From Gemmatimonadota bacterium (lineage in GTDB: Bacteria; JAAXHH01): a DNA stretch of 64,000 bases. Shown piece by piece: positions 7,743-16,335 of this stretch (its first letter is position 1; every line of letters starts with the position of its first letter). The notes beneath the pieces were generated by a model. The model saw only the letters and a list, made by a program, of their open reading frames with translations, made no database searches and was not told the origin of the DNA. The translations under genes and the position numbers were made by a program. Where the stretch lies: assembly GCA_026702745.1 (NCBI GenBank), contig JAPPBT010000020.1, positions 61,149 to 125,148 on the forward strand, in the 5' to 3' direction.

Positions 7743-8939
7743 TCAGAATGCGACGCCCAGCTGCAGGGTGAAATTGCTCGTGTTCTCGCCGCTACCGCCC
7801 CTGGGTGTTCCATATTCTCTGTCGTGGAGCCACTCAAGCGTGCCGGAGAGCGTGTCCTTCCATATGTCGACGGAGACCGCGGACAGGTAGCGAATCGACG
7901 GTATGCCGAGTCCCGCCGCCTCCGAGGTACCCTGGTACCCCAGCGCGAGTGCTCCGCCCCTTCCCGCCAGTTCGAACCCATATCCGACCTCCAGGGACCA
8001 GGCCGCAGGGCGGGCGCCCCGGCCATCGAACGCCAGTACACCGGGAGCGTATCGATCCTGGGAGATCATGTACTCGGCGGTGATGGTCACACCGCTGTAG
8101 CGAATGGCCGTCGCCGCGGCCCATCCGGGCATCCGTTCATCGCTGCCTGTGGGTGGCCCTTCGTGGTCGGCGCCGTGGTGAGCGCCGTGGTGAGCGCCGT
8201 GCGCCTCCTCATCGTGTCCGAACACCTCTTCCTGAAAGCCGGCCAGCGTGCCCAGGTCATCGATAAACGACAGGTTGAAGGCGATTTCGTCGTCCTCGTT
8301 CACGTGTTTTCCATAGCCCACCACGGCCCCGAAACCGGACCGGGGTTTATTCGAACGCGCATCGTCTCCGTGGTACCCGTAGACGCTGCCCTGGAATTCG
8401 CCAAGGGAAACGCCCAGCAACAGGGACTTTTCCCTTTTGGACCCGAACTCGTAGGATAGCGGATCGACAATCGCACCGTTCTCCAGGGGACCGATACCGG
8501 CGTCTTGCACCGCCTGGAATCCGGCTGTTTCGAACAGGGTGAAGGGAAGGAACTGCACACCACCTTTGAGCCACCAACTGCCATCGGGCGGTCCGACGAC
8601 GACCGAGCCCGTGATGAACCCCAGGTTGCGCCCGTCCTCCTCTTCACCGTGATCTTCTTCGTGCTCGCGTATCCATCCGAACTCCGAGCCAATCCACGCG
8701 TGGGGCTCGATGCCAACGCCCACTTCCAGCTGCTTGGCCGCGGTGGACGTGGAACTTTCTCCATCGGAAAACCGGCTCCGCTGCAGGGTAAACTCCGCAA
8801 CCCCTCCGATTTCAATAAACCCGGGAAGTGACGCCTTGCCGGTATTCCCTTCGTTTACCTGTGCGGAAGTGATGCCCAAGCACAGCAAGGCTGGAAACAC
8901 CGTGGCAAGGGCGGCCAGGATCTGTAACGTGTTTTTCAA
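7743..8939 (-). CDS. LbtU-family outer-membrane siderophore porin
   Basis: A 398-residue outer-membrane beta-barrel resembling LbtU, the TonB-independent siderophore porin of Legionella. The N-terminus is a signal peptide (hydrophobic to about residue 26, ending TSAQ). The barrel shows alternating strands, the GxxYGYHGDD turn, and a conserved C-terminal block LSAVSVDIWKDTLSGTLEW ... NFTLQLGVAF ending in phenylalanine. A histidine-rich loop (HGAHHGAHHGADHE) is encoded by a 12-bp tandem repeat and could bind metal. The start is TTG, chosen because AAGGGG lies upstream and no in-frame ATG fits. A DtxR-type operator at 9002 indicates repression by metal. The LbtU assignment is from remembered sequence resemblance. 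Confidence 0.75.
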   Translation of the reverse strand: MKNTLQILAALATVFPALLCLGITSAQVNEGNTGKASLPGFIEIGGVAEFTLQRSRFSDGESSTSTAAKQLEVGVGIEPHAWIGSEFGWIREHEEDHGEEEDGRNLGFITGSVVVGPPDGSWWLKGGVQFLPFTLFETAGFQAVQDAGIGPLENGAIVDPLSYEFGSKREKSLLLGVSLGEFQGSVYGYHGDDARSNKPRSGFGAVVGYGKHVNEDDEIAFNLSFIDDLGTLAGFQEEVFGHDEEAHGAHHGAHHGADHEGPPTGSDERMPGWAAATAIRYSGVTITAEYMISQDRYAPGVLAFDGRGARPAAWSLEVGYGFELAGRGGALALGYQGTSEAAGLGIPSIRYLSAVSVDIWKDTLSGTLEWLHDREYGTPRGGSGENTSNFTLQLGVAF

Positions 8940-9001
8940 TGAATGAATCCCCTTGGTTCGTACTTCCGCTCCTTTGTGAATACCAGAAAACGTACAACAT
9001 T

Positions 9002-9017
9002 TTTAGCCGAGACTAAA
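9002..9017. promoter_or_regulatory. DtxR-type operator upstream of the LbtU-like gene
   Basis: A 16-bp dyad, TTTAGCCGAGACTAAA, with half-site TTTAG(C/T)C. It abuts the -10 of the minus-strand promoter on its downstream side, an ideal position for repression. An almost identical dyad (TTTATCCTAGTCTAAA) sits at the same place in the promoter of the DtxR regulator gene at 29385-29400. Confidence 0.7.
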
Positions 9018-9044
9018 TAATAAATTATAGGTGATAGATGTCAA
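9017..9044 (-). promoter_or_regulatory. Promoter of the LbtU-like porin gene
   Basis: On the minus strand TTGACA (9044-9039), a 16-nt spacer, and TATTAT (9022-9017). The -10 shares its last base with the 16-bp operator. The leader to the TTG start at 8939 is about 70 nt. Confidence 0.65.
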
Positions 9045-9331
9045 TAATTAGAATTTGATAAATCCAGATACGATCTTCACTATGCGGGCACCGCGTGATT
9101 GACGCCGCGCAGCATTGAATACACACCTGCAGGAAGGCAGATCGACGAGGCACCCACCGATGTTCGGCAACAGCCGGCAATCGTGCGGACAAAGACCTTG
9201 CGATCCGCCGGCGCCGCGGCTTACTTTGAACGCGACTGAGGGGATCCCGCGCGACGCCGGGTTGTCAACCGGCGTCACGTGCGGAATTGGATAAAATGCA
9301 GGAGTAAAAGACGCAGAACCACCCGGCACAC
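9045..9331. other. Intergenic region with one hairpin, no gene seen
   Basis: Between the porin promoter and the dihydrouridine synthase gene. It contains a perfect 8-bp inverted repeat, GACGCCGG at 9253-9260 and CCGGCGTC at 9269-9276 with an 8-nt loop. No T-run follows, so it is not a standard terminator. I see no clear promoter for the downstream gene. Confidence 0.5.
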
Positions 9332-10336
9332 ATGACCCACGAAATCGCCATAGGTCCGCACCGCATAAAGTCGCTCAGACCCGGCATGCCCATCCTCACG
9401 CTGGCGCCCATGGCGGGCATCAGCAACTGGCCGTTCCGGTTGATCTGCGCGAAGATGGGCGCCCAGATGGTCGGCGTGGAGTTCATCAACTGCAATGCCA
9501 TTCTCCACAAGAACCCGAAGACGCTTCAGATGATGAACTTCTGCGACGCCGACATCTACCGCGACACCGGCATGTCGCTGCTCGCGGCGCAGATCTACGG
9601 GAACGACATCGGCCGCATGGTGGAAGGCGCGCTGGTACTGGAAGAAAAAGGCGCGCAGATCATGGACATCAACTTCGGATGTTCCGTACCCAAGATCCTG
9701 CGTTCCGATTCCGGGGCCGCCTTCCTCAAGGACATCGACCGGATGATGAACGCGGTGCGCAGCGTGGCCGAGGCCGTTTCGATCCCCGTCATCATCAAGA
9801 CGCGGCTGGGCTGGGACCACGACAACATCAGCATTCTGGAGGTGGTGAAACGCGCCGCGGACTCCGGCGCACACGCTGTGGCGGTCCACGCCCGCACCGT
9901 GGCGCAGAAATTCAACGGGAACGCGGACTGGTCATGGATCGCCCGCGCCGTGGAAGTCTCCCCCGTGCCGATCTTCGGAAACGGCGACGTGTTCACCTAC
10001 AAGGACGCGGTGCGCATGGTGGAGGAGACGGGGTGCGCCGGCGTGATGATCGCCCGGGCCGCGCGGGACAACCCCTACATCTTCTCCGGCGCGCGGATAC
10101 CGACGTTTACCGAGCGCGTCCGGCTTGCCCGGGACCACCTGGGCATGATGGTGGAGTACAAAGGGGAGAAGGTGGGCGTGATGGAGATGCGCAAGTTCTT
10201 CGCCTCCTACTTCAAAGGCTTCCCCAACGCATCCCACCTGCGGACCAGCCTCGTGCAGGTGGACACCGTCACGCAGGCCCACCGGATCCTGGACGAATGG
10301 GTGACGGAGTCGGATCTTCAACCGCATGATGCTTGA
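9332..10336 (+). CDS. dus: tRNA-dihydrouridine synthase (DusB-like)
   Basis: A 334-residue FMN TIM-barrel enzyme reducing uridines in tRNA D-loops. Family features: LAPMAGISNWPFR at the N-terminus, the FGCSVPK catalytic loop (C117), IPVIIKTRLGWD, AVAVHARTVAQKFNGNADW, IFGNGDVFTYKDA and GVMIARAARDNPYIF. The usual catalytic loop reads NMGCP; here it is NFGCS, with serine replacing the conserved proline. The 3' end overlaps phoU tail to tail by 68 bp, so the last ~22 codons are constrained on both strands. Confidence 0.92.
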   Translation: MTHEIAIGPHRIKSLRPGMPILTLAPMAGISNWPFRLICAKMGAQMVGVEFINCNAILHKNPKTLQMMNFCDADIYRDTGMSLLAAQIYGNDIGRMVEGALVLEEKGAQIMDINFGCSVPKILRSDSGAAFLKDIDRMMNAVRSVAEAVSIPVIIKTRLGWDHDNISILEVVKRAADSGAHAVAVHARTVAQKFNGNADWSWIARAVEVSPVPIFGNGDVFTYKDAVRMVEETGCAGVMIARAARDNPYIFSGARIPTFTERVRLARDHLGMMVEYKGEKVGVMEMRKFFASYFKGFPNASHLRTSLVQVDTVTQAHRILDEWVTESDLQPHDA

Positions 10337-10973
10337 TCACGCGGCCCTGGGAGAAATACACCACGCCTTCGGCGATGTTCGTGGCGTGGTCGGCCAGGCG
10401 TTCGATGTGGCGGGAAATGAAGATCAGTTGCATCGCCTGGGGCACCGACCCTGAATCCTCCTTCATGCAGGCCAGCAGTTCCTCGAAGATCTGGTCCTGC
10501 AATTGATTGACCTGCTCGTCCCGGTCGCAGACGTCCATGGCCAGTTGCTCGTCTCCGCGCACGAAGGCGTTGAGGCTGTCCTTGACCATGGACTGGGAAA
10601 GGTCCGCCATCCGCGGCAGGTCCACGAGCGGCTTCAGGAGAGGCAACCCGGCGAGCTGCTTCGTTTTCTTGGAAATGTTGACCGCTATGTCGCCCAGCCG
10701 TTCCAGGTCGATCGTGATCTTCATGCTGGCCGCGACAAAGCGCAGGTCCCGCGCGATGGGGTGCTGAAGCGCGAGCAATCGGATGCACTGCTCGTCGATC
10801 TCCAGTTCCATGGCGTCGATGGGTCCATCGCCGGCGATGACCTGGTCGCACAGATCGACGTCGCGCTCCATGAACGCGGTGACCGCCCTGGCGATCTGTT
10901 CCTCGACCAGCGCCGCCATGCTCAGCAGGGCGGACCTCAGGCCTTCCAGCTGTTGTTGGAGATGGGTTTCCAT
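10269..10973 (-). CDS. phoU: Phosphate uptake regulator PhoU
   Basis: A 234-residue all-helical protein with two PhoU repeats, each with the metal-coordinating D/E-rich motif: PIARDLRFVAASMKI followed by LERLGDIAVNIS, and AMQLIFISRHIERLADHATNIAEGVVYF. PhoU links the Pst transporter to the PhoR kinase and damps phosphate uptake when phosphate is plentiful. It is the last gene of the minus-strand pst run, five bases after pstB. Its cognate PhoB-PhoR pair is at 23191-25778. Confidence 0.95.
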   Translation of the reverse strand: METHLQQQLEGLRSALLSMAALVEEQIARAVTAFMERDVDLCDQVIAGDGPIDAMELEIDEQCIRLLALQHPIARDLRFVAASMKITIDLERLGDIAVNISKKTKQLAGLPLLKPLVDLPRMADLSQSMVKDSLNAFVRGDEQLAMDVCDRDEQVNQLQDQIFEELLACMKEDSGSVPQAMQLIFISRHIERLADHATNIAEGVVYFSQGRVIKHHAVEDPTPSPIRPGSGGPA

Positions 10974-10978
10974 GACTT

Positions 10979-11776
10979 CTATCCCGCACGGCCCGTGATG
11001 TAGTCCTCCGTACGTTGGTCGCGGGGCGTGGTGAACATCGCGTCGGTCACGCCCATTTCCACCAGTTCGCCCTTGAGCATGAACCCGGTGGTTTCGGAGA
11101 CCCGCGCCGCCTGCTGCATGTTGTGCGTCACGATAACAATGGTGTAATCGTCCTTCAGATCAAGCATTAATTCCTCGATCCTGGACGTGGCGACGGGGTC
11201 CAGCGACGAGCACGGCTCGTCCATGAGCAGGACTTCGGGTTCGACGGCGATCGCCCGTGCGATGCAGAGCCGCTGCTGCTGTCCGAGGGAGAGCCCGAGG
11301 GCGCTCTCTTCGAGCTGTTCCTGGACTTCTTCCCACAGGAAGGCCCGACGCAGGCACCGTTCCACGATCTCGTCGAGAAAATCGCCGGACTTCACGCCAT
11401 GGATCCGGGGGCCATAGGCCACGTTCTCGTAGATCGACTTGGGAAAGGGATTCGGCTGCTGGAAGACCATGCCCACGCGACGGCGCAGCCGTGTGACGTC
11501 GGTGTCCGGTCCGTAGATGTCCACTCCGTTCATCCGGATCGTGCCCGTCATGCGGATCCGGGGAACGAGGTCGTTCATGCGGTTGATCAACCTGAGCAAG
11601 GTCGTCTTTCCGCAGCCAGACGGGCCGATGAAGGCCGTGATGACCTGGCGGTCGATCGCCATGGTCACGTCCTTCAACGCGGCCCGGTCCCCGTACCAGA
11701 AGGACACGCGCTCGACGTCCAGGATCGTTTCATCACGCAGGATCTTGGGCGTGACCGGTGCGTTTTCCGTCGTCAT
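10979..11776 (-). CDS. pstB: Phosphate ABC transporter ATP-binding protein PstB
   Basis: A 265-residue ATPase of the PstSCAB high-affinity phosphate importer. Walker [10 protein letters not shown] (51-59), the Q-loop [12 protein letters not shown] typical of PstB, the signature [14 protein letters not shown], Walker [14 protein letters not shown] and the H-loop [15 protein letters not shown]. The signature has leucine where the canonical form is LSGGQ, which is tolerated in PstB proteins. Upstream lie a 110-bp gap and a 24-bp duplicated repeat that separate it from pstA. Confidence 0.96.
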   Translation of the reverse strand: MTTENAPVTPKILRDETILDVERVSFWYGDRAALKDVTMAIDRQVITAFIGPSGCGKTTLLRLINRMNDLVPRIRMTGTIRMNGVDIYGPDTDVTRLRRRVGMVFQQPNPFPKSIYENVAYGPRIHGVKSGDFLDEIVERCLRRAFLWEEVQEQLEESALGLSLGQQQRLCIARAIAVEPEVLLMDEPCSSLDPVATSRIEELMLDLKDDYTIVIVTHNMQQAARVSETTGFMLKGELVEMGVTDAMFTTPRDQRTEDYITGRAG

Positions 11777-11808
11777 TCGCTGAGACCTCCTGTGCGCGCT
11801 TCCAACGT

Positions 11809-11856
11809 GCGCTGCTCGTGCGTGCTGCTTTTGCGCTGCTCGTGCGTGCTGCTTTT
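11809..11856. repeat. 24-bp direct duplication between pstA and pstB
   Basis: Two perfect 24-bp copies (11809-11832 and 11833-11856), built around GCTGCTCGTGCGTGCTGC and a TTTT tail, with a partial third copy start. They fill much of the gap in the middle of the pst run, where they may affect relative expression of pstB. Confidence 0.85.
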
Positions 11857-11886
11857 GCGTACCGCTATTGAGCGCTCCAGGAACTC

Positions 11887-13356
11887 CTATGCCGCGGCCA
11901 GCGAATAGCGTTTCCTAAGCCGGCTTCGGAGACCGATCGCCGCGGCGTTCAACGCGACCACGATGGCCAGCAGCAACAGCGTGGACGTGTACGCCATGGG
12001 TAGAGACGCCTCCCCACTGTCCGCCCTGAAACCCGTATCGAAGATATGAAACCCCAGGTGCATGAACTCGCGTTCCAGGTGCACGAAAGGCCAGGCGCCG
12101 TCCACGGGCAACTCGGCGGTAAAAGCGACGACCCCCGTGATCATCAGCGGGGCCACGGTCCCGGCCGCCCGCGCCACGGACAGGATCAGGCCCGTGAGTA
12201 TGGACGGCAGCACCACCGGCACGACGACACGCCAGAGCGTCTCGAACCGCGTCGCGCCCAGGGCGTGAGACGCTTCGCGGAGTCCCGGGGGCACGCCGGC
12301 CAGACCCTCCTCCACGGCCACGATGACCACGGGCAGGGTGAGCAGGGCCAGGGTCAGCGCGCACCAGAGGATGCCGCCGCGGGCGAAGGTCGGTTCCGGG
12401 AGATCCGCCGGGAACAACAGACGGTCCAGGGTTCCTCCCAGAAAATACACGAAGAACCCGAGTCCGAAAACCCCGAATACGATGGAGGGAACCCCGGCCA
12501 GGCTGTTCACGGCGATCCGCACTGCGTTCAGGAACGGACCCGGTTTTCCGTATTCTCTCAGATAGAAGGCCGCCAGCACGCCGAAGGGCATGACGACAAC
12601 CGACATGAGAATGACCATCGCCGTGGTGCCGAAAATCGCCGGATAGACTCCTCCCAGCCGGTTCTCGTCCCGAGGAGGCGACCACAGGTAGGACCAGGCG
12701 CTACCCATGTAGTGGCGCACTTTCGTCCACGTGGTCATCGCATTGGGTGCGTAGATCCGCTGAACGTTCGCGAGGGAAACGGTGTGTTGCCGGTCATCCG
12801 CCAATGACAGGACGATGGACAGCGCCCGCTGCCTGCGCAGGCGTTCCAGTTCCGGGGACTGCTCCTGGTAATGGGCCCGAACGGCTTCGTAACCCCGGGC
12901 GACGACCATACCGTCGTCCACGAAGGAATCCAGGAAACCGAAGAGGTCCCCGCCCCGGACCTGCTCCACGACCACGGCCTCGCGCGGGACGTCGCGCCTC
13001 GCGACCCGCCCTTCATTCAGCCAGGTGAATTCGTCCGGATACCGTGCCCGGTCACCGGTTCGGACCTGCAACCGATACGCCGCGGTACGTTCCCCTGCTA
13101 AGCCGGTGATCCGGACACTGACGCGGGATGTCTCCTGGCCCAGGACAACCCTGCCGTCGCGCAGTACGTACCGCGTCAGTTCCTGGGGCCAGAACCCGCC
13201 CAGTCCGTGCACGACGATAACCAGGATCAGTCCCGCCACCATCAGGAAGCCGAGGATCAGGGCCCCGCCGGACATCCAGATCAGGGCGTCATCCTTTGAC
13301 CACTTCGAAACCATCGCGTCTCCCTGCGGCCGGCGGATCATCCGGCGCTCAAGCAT
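11887..13356 (-). CDS. pstA: Phosphate ABC transporter permease PstA with enlarged periplasmic region
   Basis: A 489-residue permease, about 200 residues longer than E. coli PstA. After a first membrane helix (about 27-52) comes a roughly 180-residue hydrophilic region rich in charged residues. The standard permease core follows, from [20 protein letters not shown], with the EAA-type cytoplasmic loop [20 protein letters not shown] that contacts PstB. The start overlaps the pstC stop by 8 bp (ATGCTTGA), implying coupling. An internal ATG at 13314 is a possible alternative start. The enlarged region lies outside the membrane and might interact with a binding protein or the cell wall. Its function is unknown. 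Confidence 0.92.
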   Translation of the reverse strand: MLERRMIRRPQGDAMVSKWSKDDALIWMSGGALILGFLMVAGLILVIVVHGLGGFWPQELTRYVLRDGRVVLGQETSRVSVRITGLAGERTAAYRLQVRTGDRARYPDEFTWLNEGRVARRDVPREAVVVEQVRGGDLFGFLDSFVDDGMVVARGYEAVRAHYQEQSPELERLRRQRALSIVLSLADDRQHTVSLANVQRIYAPNAMTTWTKVRHYMGSAWSYLWSPPRDENRLGGVYPAIFGTTAMVILMSVVVMPFGVLAAFYLREYGKPGPFLNAVRIAVNSLAGVPSIVFGVFGLGFFVYFLGGTLDRLLFPADLPEPTFARGGILWCALTLALLTLPVVIVAVEEGLAGVPPGLREASHALGATRFETLWRVVVPVVLPSILTGLILSVARAAGTVAPLMITGVVAFTAELPVDGAWPFVHLEREFMHLGFHIFDTGFRADSGEASLPMAYTSTLLLLAIVVALNAAAIGLRSRLRKRYSLAAA

Positions 13357-14479
13357 AACGCCGTCTCAGCCGCCTTCGAACCAGTTCGGCCGCGGTGTTG
13401 ATCGCAAAAGTCGAAACGAGCAGGAGAAAGGCGGCGAAAAACAGGACCCGGTAGAGCGTGTCGTCCCGCGCGGCGTTCGGCAGGTCGAGAGCCACGCTGG
13501 CGGACAGGGCCCGGAACCCGGTGAAGGCGGACCAGTCCATTACCGGGACATTGCCCGAGATAAACAGCACGATCATGGTCTCCCCGATCGCCCTGCTGAA
13601 TCCCAGCAGGACGGCGGCCAGTATGCCGGATCCCGCGGCGGGGAGGACGATGCGCACCGCGGTCTGCCAGCGCGTGGCCCCCAGTGACATGGATCCTTCC
13701 AGGAATGAGCGGGGCACCGTGGAAAGCGCTTCCTCGGACAGGGTAAATATGATTGGGGTCACGGCCAGGCCCATGACCATGCCCACGACGATTGCGTTCC
13801 GCTCCGCGAAGGCCAGACCCAGCGAGGCTTCGAACCAGGTCTCGTAGCCGGCCCGCAGCCAGGCGGCCTTCAGCAGCGCCCCGCATTCCAGGGCCAGCCA
13901 TCCGCCGGCGAGGACGGCAACCAGAAGCAGCCAGATCTCCCGGCCCGGAGGATCGAACGCCCGGAACCGGACCGGGGCATGGTGCCTGATGAGAAAAGCA
14001 GCCACCACCGCGCCGGCAATGAATACCGGGGCCAGGAAGAGAGCGAAGACGTGGGAGGCAAGGAACGGCGCAAGCCAGACGCCGCCGATGAAGCCGAGTA
14101 CGACACTCGGCACCGCGGCCATGATTTCCACCAGCGGTTTCAGTCTTTCCTTCAAAGCCCGAGGCAGGAACTGCGACGCGTAGAGCGCGGCGAGCACCGA
14201 GACGGGCACCGCGAAAAGCAGGCTGTACACCGCGCCTTTCAAGGTCCCGGAGATCAGCGGCAGGATGGGGTACCCGGCGTCGATTCCATTGGTGCCGGAA
14301 ACGCCCCACCGGTATTCCGCGGGCGACGTGAACAGGGGGTAAATCACCCACATGACCACGGCGAAAACCGACAGGATGGTCAGGATCAACACTGCGCCGC
14401 CAAGCGCGGCGAATCGTCCGACCAGCAGATCCAGCAGGCGGCGCCGGTCCATCCGGCGTCCTCGGGGGCGATCGGTCAT
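13349..14479 (-). CDS. pstC: Phosphate ABC transporter permease PstC
   Basis: A 376-residue inner-membrane permease. Six hydrophobic segments are visible, plus a PstC-type core (GTLKGAVYSLLFAVPVSVLAALYASQFLP) and an EAA loop (EGSMSLGATRWQTAVRIVLPAA) followed by SRAIGETMIVLFISGN. A hydrophilic stretch around residues 170-215 is inserted in the middle. No pstS gene is next to it. The gene upstream in this run encodes a secreted surface protein instead. Only 30 bp separate it from that gene, so they are probably co-transcribed. Confidence 0.94.
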   Translation of the reverse strand: MTDRPRGRRMDRRRLLDLLVGRFAALGGAVLILTILSVFAVVMWVIYPLFTSPAEYRWGVSGTNGIDAGYPILPLISGTLKGAVYSLLFAVPVSVLAALYASQFLPRALKERLKPLVEIMAAVPSVVLGFIGGVWLAPFLASHVFALFLAPVFIAGAVVAAFLIRHHAPVRFRAFDPPGREIWLLLVAVLAGGWLALECGALLKAAWLRAGYETWFEASLGLAFAERNAIVVGMVMGLAVTPIIFTLSEEALSTVPRSFLEGSMSLGATRWQTAVRIVLPAAGSGILAAVLLGFSRAIGETMIVLFISGNVPVMDWSAFTGFRALSASVALDLPNAARDDTLYRVLFFAAFLLLVSTFAINTAAELVRRRLRRRYA

Positions 14480-14509
14480 CCGGAGGTCCTGGAAAAGGAT
14501 TTAACCTGA

Positions 14510-16237
14510 TTACTTCAACAGGGTCATCTTCCGGTTGAATACGTGGGCGGTCCGCCCGTCCGCGGTCGCCTCGAAGCGATAGAAATACACGCCGCTCGAG
14601 AGTTGCCGCGCGTCCCAGTGCTCGGTGTAATGTCCCGGAAGCCTGATATCGTTCACCACCGTCGCCACCCGCTGGCCAAGGAGATTGTACACTTCGATCA
14701 ATACATGGCTCGTCGACGATACGGTGTAATCGATGTTCGTGGCCAGGCTGAAGGGGTTCGGACTGTTCTGCGCCAGGCTGAAGCCATCGGGTGCATCTGC
14801 GCCGGGATCAGCCGGTTCCGGCGGCATGGGTGCCGGTGCGGTGCTGAAATAGCCCAAAGCTGCAAGCGCCGACCAATGATCCGCCCAGTTTTCGGTTCCG
14901 AAAGCGCCCGCGTAATCGACGTCCGCAAAGAACCCGCTGCTCCGGGGTGCTTCCATGAGCCTGCTCCCATCCCAGGCGGGACTGGTGCTGCCGGGACGCG
15001 GATCCAGGCCCAGGTTCCGGTTCCAGCTGATGCCCTGCAGCTGCGGGTCCGTGATCCTATTGGCGTTGCCCTCGTTGGCGAGCAGTTCCCTGGTGTGGTT
15101 ATCACCTCCCAGTTCCGCGGGCGAACTCCCGGCACCGAACCTGCCCAGGATATTATACCGGAAGGCCAGGTCGCCCGCGTCCAGGCGCGCCTTGCTGTCC
15201 TGCGCGCCGCGGGTCGGATCCAGGTCCTCGATCGACAGCGCGTGGCCCTGGAACTCGGTGAAGATGCTGTTGAAATACATCCCGCCCGCGTTGTCGCGGA
15301 AGATGAGGGCGTTGTTGTCCTTGCCGCCCGTCGACGCCGCGCCGCGGCCAATGTAGGTAGCGTTCATGATCGTGGGACGGGCGTATGGCCGGCCGTCCTC
15401 CGGGTCCGTGCCGCCGTCGTGCTCGCCGGCATGGTCGCCCAGGGACGGGTCCTGGATCGAGAACCAGAACTGGTGCTCGCCCCGGAAGCCCTCGTCGTAG
15501 TCGAAGGCGTCATCGCCTCCGAATGCGGATATCAGGTAGCGCGTATTCACCGTGCCGCCGAACCATTCGAAGCCGTCGTCCTGGTTGTAGAACACTTCCA
15601 CGTACTCGATGGTCGTGCCGCGGCCCACACCGGCCATGGTCAGCCCGTTGATCTCGTTGTCCGCGCCGATGACCGCGCCGCCGTGCCGGATCGACACGTA
15701 CCGCAGCACGCCCGAGTTGTCGTCGTCGTCGGGATGCGATCCACCACCGTAGATACCCCGCGGTTCGGTCGTCGCGTCGATGCCTTCGATGTTGTTTTCA
15801 CCGGTGGCGGTGTTGATGGACGCCCGGCCCAGAATGATGACGCCGCCCCACAGCCCGCGGGAAGCGGTGGGGGACGACAGCAGGATGTCATCCGGATCAT
15901 CGACGTCGTCCGCTTCGGCCGTGAAGATAATCGGATTCCGGGCGGTCCCGTCGGCGAGGATCCTGCCGCCCCGGGCTACGATCAGGGCCGTATCCTCGCC
16001 CTCGGTGGTCGTGGGACGGGCCTTGATCACCGTGCCGGCCTCGATGGTCAGCGTCTCGCCGTCTTCGACGAAAACCAGGCCGGACAGCAGGTAGGTGTTA
16101 TCTGAAGTGAAGGCTGTATTGCCGACGATGTCTGCGTCGGTGATAGTGACTACGGGATAGGTGGGGGGCTGTGCTTCTGCGAGGACCGGGAAAACCAATG
16201 ATGCGGAAACCAGGGCGATGGGTATCCACCGATGCAT
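14510..16237 (-). CDS. Secreted surface protein with type IX-style C-terminal sorting domain
   Basis: A 575-residue exported protein. A signal peptide (MHRWIPIALVSASLVFPVLAEA) follows an AGGAG ribosome site; the frame is open upstream to 16483, but the ATG at 16237 is clearly better. The central ~430 residues are repetitive, with right-handed beta-helix-like turns (GGRILADGTARNPIIFTA, WGGVIILGRASINT) and Asp-rich loops that may bind calcium. A proline-rich linker leads to an ~80-residue C-terminal domain with QNSPNPFSLATNIDYTV, VYNLLGQRVATVV and SSGVYFYRFEA, the classic type IX secretion sorting fold. It lies 98 bp downstream of the TonB receptor and directly before pstC, suggesting a role in acquiring phosphate or organophosphate. 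The substrate is unknown. Confidence 0.8.
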   Translation of the reverse strand: MHRWIPIALVSASLVFPVLAEAQPPTYPVVTITDADIVGNTAFTSDNTYLLSGLVFVEDGETLTIEAGTVIKARPTTTEGEDTALIVARGGRILADGTARNPIIFTAEADDVDDPDDILLSSPTASRGLWGGVIILGRASINTATGENNIEGIDATTEPRGIYGGGSHPDDDDNSGVLRYVSIRHGGAVIGADNEINGLTMAGVGRGTTIEYVEVFYNQDDGFEWFGGTVNTRYLISAFGGDDAFDYDEGFRGEHQFWFSIQDPSLGDHAGEHDGGTDPEDGRPYARPTIMNATYIGRGAASTGGKDNNALIFRDNAGGMYFNSIFTEFQGHALSIEDLDPTRGAQDSKARLDAGDLAFRYNILGRFGAGSSPAELGGDNHTRELLANEGNANRITDPQLQGISWNRNLGLDPRPGSTSPAWDGSRLMEAPRSSGFFADVDYAGAFGTENWADHWSALAALGYFSTAPAPMPPEPADPGADAPDGFSLAQNSPNPFSLATNIDYTVSSTSHVLIEVYNLLGQRVATVVNDIRLPGHYTEHWDARQLSSGVYFYRFEATADGRTAHVFNRKMTLLK

Positions 16238-16335
16238 GCCTTCTCCTAAAAGGGGTTGCGGTCGAGTTGTGAAGATGAAGTCATAGTCGTCCTTTCGGGC
16301 CAGCGGGTCGGCGGGCCGGCCCGTCGGCGGGTCTG

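Noticed and set aside
9253..9276. GACGCCGG/CCGGCGTC hairpin as a terminator
   Set aside because: No T-run on either side and no gene ending next to it; kept only as a hairpin in the intergenic entry.
16312..16323. CGGGCCGGCCCG palindrome as a terminator after the TonB receptor
   Set aside because: No U-tract follows and the next gene appears co-transcribed; could be a stability element, but evidence is thin.
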